DNA from: Eutrigla gurnardus
Lineage: Eukaryota > Chordata > Actinopteri > Perciformes > Triglidae
Assembly: GCA_963514095.1 (NCBI GenBank)
Contig: OY741284.1
Coordinates: forward strand, 4,842,501 to 4,906,500
Reading direction: 5' to 3'
Length of the DNA stretch: 64,000 nt
The position numbers and the translations under genes were made by a program. Positions 61,131 through 64,000 of the stretch are shown here, piece by piece. How positions within the stretch are numbered: the first letter of the stretch is position 1; each line of letters starts with the position of its first letter. The notes under the pieces were generated by a model. That model saw only the letters and a list, made by a program, of their open reading frames with translations. It made no database searches and was not told the DNA's origin.

Positions 61131-62265
61131 GGGTCCGTTTCACAAAGCAGGTTTAGTGAAAACCTTGAGTTAGTTAACCCTGAGATGAGGGAAACTCTGG
61201 TTTTTCGGTTTCACAAAGCCAGTTCAGCATAAATCTGAGTCAGTTACCCGGGTAACATACTCCGTGAACCTAACCTGCTCGCTAGCAGGTTTGCTTCAAC
61301 AAACCCTGAGTTTCTCCCTACATGTCTCCGCCTTTTTCCGGAATCTGAACCAACTCTGAAAAAATGTGCCGTCCTTTCATCGTCAACCTAATCGATATGG
61401 AAATAAAAGTGATTCTAGCAGCTTTGCGTTGGGAGACAATTTTGATTACCTTTCCTTCCAATCACATTAGATATTATCTAAACAATATTCTCCGACATTT
61501 TCAACATTTCATATCGCGGACATAATCGGCAACCAGATTCTTTGCGGAGGTAGTGTTTTTGCGAACGGGAGATTTATGAAATGTTTAAGTACATTTGTGT
61601 GTTGAAATACCTGCTTATATTTACTGTTTAATATTTGAAATATGATTAAAATCATATGCCTTAGTCAACGTATTTGCACAATATTCTTATGCTTAATTTT
61701 CAATTGACGCCACTTTCTTTCTGTGCCTGGGGGGATTACACCCAATGAAAATGATAATTCATTCAGTGCGCTACTTTGTGAACTACGGGAGTTGAACCAC
61801 TGTCGCCTGCGCCGTGGGCGGCGTTGCTAACCATTACACCACAGTGACGCTGTGCCTGTCGGAAAATAAAGAGTTATTACCTTTAGATCAATAGACTGTT
61901 TCATTCAGTTATACACATTAGATCGGGCAGTAATTGTCTGCCACGCCAACTATCGCTACTTTGCTGCAGTTACGTTGCTCGGCTTTCTCAGGATGAGCTC
62001 GTTTTCTACATAAACACTCAGTAATATCTAACGACGCTCTCCCGGTTGCCATGGTGAATCGTAGTATCGGAGCTCCATTGATGATGGCTTTGTAGAGTCG
62101 ACAGGCACGCGCGTAACTCAGAGTTTACATACTCAGAGTTGACTGAACTAATTCAAAACCACTGTTCTGAAACCGAAAACTCAGAGTTGCCCATCTCAGA
62201 GTTGGTCAACTCAGAGTTCAGGGTTAGGTTCAGAGTTTGTTGAACCTGCTTTGTGAAACGGGCCC
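61131..62265. mobile_element. TIR element with 3-bp CAG TSD
   Basis: The left end GGGTCCGTTTCACAAAGCAG pairs with the right end CTGCTTTGTGAAACGGGCCC, flanked by CAG at 61128-61130 and 62266-62268. Subterminal arms are rich in actcagagtt repeats in both orientations. Probably a PIF/Harbinger-like non-autonomous element. It contains a tRNA-like pol III box pair at 61787-61840. Confidence 0.7.
61787..61840 (-). repeat. tRNA-like pol III A/B boxes inside TIR element
   Basis: Read on the minus strand, TGTAATGGTTAGC (box A-like) is followed by GTGGTTCAACTCCC (box B-like) at tRNA spacing. No acceptor stem closes, so it is not called as a functional tRNA gene; more likely a tRNA-derived retroposon head. 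Confidence 0.45.
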
Positions 62266-62283
62266 CAGGTTCACACTGAACAC

Positions 62284-62420
62284 GTGACGGGAGTGAAAGA
62301 GTCTGGAGACTCCGTGGTGAAGGTTCTGTTGCATCATGATGGTTTTGTGATGGTCTGGGGAGGCGTGTCCTTACCTCTCCTTACAGATTCAACCACGTCG
62401 GTGCCATCAGCAGAAGAGGA
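62284..62420 (+). pseudogene. Possible Tc1-like transposase scrap
   Basis: DGFVMVWGGVS near 62335 resembles the Tc1 VMVWG block. The fragment is very short and the call is weak. Confidence 0.35.
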
Positions 62421-62789
62421 TGTGAGTTACAGGTTGGTATCACAGCACCAAAATGCAGATCTGTAAAATACACATAATGTTCAGCATCAATGAGGTCACA
62501 GAGTTCGTCATCCAGACTGAATCTGAGGCGTAGCCGGAAGTTCCCACCTGAGACGACCCAAACTCCTCCACCTGAGTGCTGCTTACATTTACATTGTTTC
62601 CTTATTGACATTAAACACCTTCATATTATATACGGAAATCCAATTATGTGATGATCACATGCTATTTTAGAAATAATATTAAATCCTGGGAATAAAAGGA
62701 AATCTCTTTTTTCTCCTTGATGTCTCAAATAAATAAACACAGAAATGAGTAAATGTGTCCAACAAAGCAATGAACCTCCTCCAGTTCAA

Positions 62790-63155
62790 TGCAGAAAAGA
62801 CAGAGGTGTGAGGTCGGAGGTCAGTGCTCAACTGACTATATCACCCCTGTCCTTAAATCACTGCACTGGCTTCCCATGGGAAAAAGGATCATTTTAAAAT
62901 CCTAATTCTGGTCTACAAGGCACTGAATGGTCCCGGGCCTCAATACATCTCAGTTAACTGTCCATTATGAAGCGTGCAGACGCCTCGGGTCATCTGGGAC
63001 AGGATTACTGATTACTCAGGGTTCCCAGGATCAGGACCAAGCAAGGTGAAGTTTCTATGCTCCCCCCCTATTATTTAAATGTATTCCTCTATCTCTGTAA
63101 AGCATTTTGTACTGCCTTGTGTATGAGCAGTGCTGTACAAATAAACGTGCCTAAA
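62790..63155 (+). pseudogene. LINE C-terminal remnant and 3' tail
   Basis: The reading ITPVLKSLHWLP (62840-62876) continues with FKILILVYKALNGPGPQYIS, broken by frameshifts. It is followed by gtactgccttgtgtatgagc and gtgctgtacaaataaacgtg, the plus-oriented version of the tail seen at 32330 and 51838. A 5'-truncated, dead L2/CR1-like copy. Confidence 0.7.
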
Positions 63156-63519
63156 GCCCTGACAGGCGATGCGTGGTAAAAACGCTGCTTAAAGCTCCAC
63201 ATTAGCTCCCCCAACCCAACGTGCTGCAACTCTGGCAAATGAATCAGCAAGTTGTGTGCATTCTGAAGAGCTTCAGTGTTCTTTGTACGTCTACATGACG
63301 ACGACTGATCAACCGCGGACCAACCTCCACCACCACATCCTGGCTAACAGGACCAAACCGCCACAGCAGACAACTGAACCAGTCTGTTTGCTTGACATAC
63401 CATACGAGGAATTTTTATTACTTTTTAATCCTTTTTTACACCAATTTCTGTTTGTTTTTTTGTGACTGAATCTTTTGTGAGGTTTCGACATGCTATAGTA
63501 TGACTTTTTTTAATTTATA

Positions 63520-63720
63520 TGACTCACTCACTCAACTCAGGCCTCCACACTCACCTGACCTAAACCCAAGTGAGATGCTTTAACTCCTTAAAGAATGTTG
63601 GTTTGTTTAAAACTTTTACAATTCCATATGTGTTCCTTCAACATGAATCTACAATGTAGAATTTAATGCAAATGAGGAATAAACATTGAATGAGAAGGTG
63701 TGTCCAAACGTTTGACTGGT
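63520..63720 (+). repeat. Tc1-like 3' remnant
   Basis: CCTGACCTAAACCCAAG encodes the PDLNP block of Tc1 transposases, and gaaggtgtgtccaaacg, tttgactggtactgt at 63693-63725 is the end of a common fish Tc1 family. It runs into the (GTCT)n tract. Confidence 0.6.
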
Positions 63721-63722
63721 AC

Positions 63723-63772
<50 letters not shown>

Positions 63773-63773
63773 A
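63721..63773. repeat. (GTCT)n microsatellite
   Basis: About 13 tetranucleotide units. Confidence 0.95.
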
Positions 63774-64000
63774 ACTTATATTATATAACAATATAGGAGA
63801 CCCAGATTTTCTACTGACTTTTTAATTAAAAAAAAAAAAAGAAGAAAATTCACAGCAGTGAACTGTGTAGAGATCTGTCTCCAGAAGGGGGCAGTAAAGG
63901 GACATTTACAGTTTTTCACAATTGTTAACACACAAAAAGGAAGCTTCATGTAACAATCACTGGACCCAATTTGGCACAACTTCACACTCCCTTATCTGCA
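63774..64000. other. Intergenic end of window
   Basis: No gene recognised; contains a poly-A run at about 63828-63840. Confidence 0.4.

Noticed and set aside
62284..62466. 60-codon frame as an independent gene
   Set aside because: Only a short Tc1-like VMVWGG block is recognisable; probably transposon debris.

Overview
The window is vertebrate nuclear DNA from a ray-finned (probably percomorph) fish. Its genes are split into many short exons with GT-AG introns. It is rich in (GT)n, (CT)n and (GATA)n microsatellites and carries repeat families typical of teleosts: hAT and Tc1/mariner derivatives, TIR elements with 3-bp target duplications, L2/CR1-like LINE ends and a SINE-like repeat with a GGAT tail. 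No species name can be supported from the sequence alone.

Three protein-coding genes are well supported. (1) srgap1, + strand, 1985-17783: 19 exons covering the second half of the F-BAR domain, the RhoGAP domain, the SH3 domain and the C-terminal tail; the 5' exons (about 140 residues) lie before the window. Its 3' UTR runs to a poly(A) signal at 19768. (2) kics2 (human C12orf66), - strand, 25090-22796: three exons giving a complete 446-residue KICSTOR subunit. srgap1 and kics2 are tail to tail, as in human. (3) tmem19, + strand: first exon near 40.4 kb, coding exons 46468-59861, a complete 335-residue DUF92 membrane protein.

The rest is introns and intergenic DNA shaped by transposable elements. 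Between srgap1 and kics2 lies a hAT-type element (20719-22439) with at least one other TIR element nested in it. A LINE copy with intact RT core and RNase H but a large internal deletion (25413-27989) sits directly upstream of the kics2 promoter. From 28 to 40 kb there is no gene, only a 20-bp minisatellite, a hAT element, LINE and Ty3/gypsy-like fragments and microsatellites. The tmem19 introns hold a tandemly duplicated retroposon with three identical target-site copies, a 60-bp minisatellite, a 1.5-kb 40/41-bp minisatellite apparently amplified from inside the same retroposon family, two hAT elements almost abutting, and a decayed Tc1 transposase containing its own tandem repeat. Beyond tmem19 are another 3-bp-TSD TIR element, Tc1-like and LINE remnants.

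The three genes act separately: Srgap1 shapes membranes and turns off Rho GTPases downstream of Slit-Robo, Kics2 is part of the lysosomal KICSTOR scaffold that controls mTORC1, and Tmem19 is a membrane protein of uncertain function. I found no operon, CRISPR array, or evidence of a new gene system. The most unusual observations are splice-site and uORF details and the transposon/minisatellite histories.
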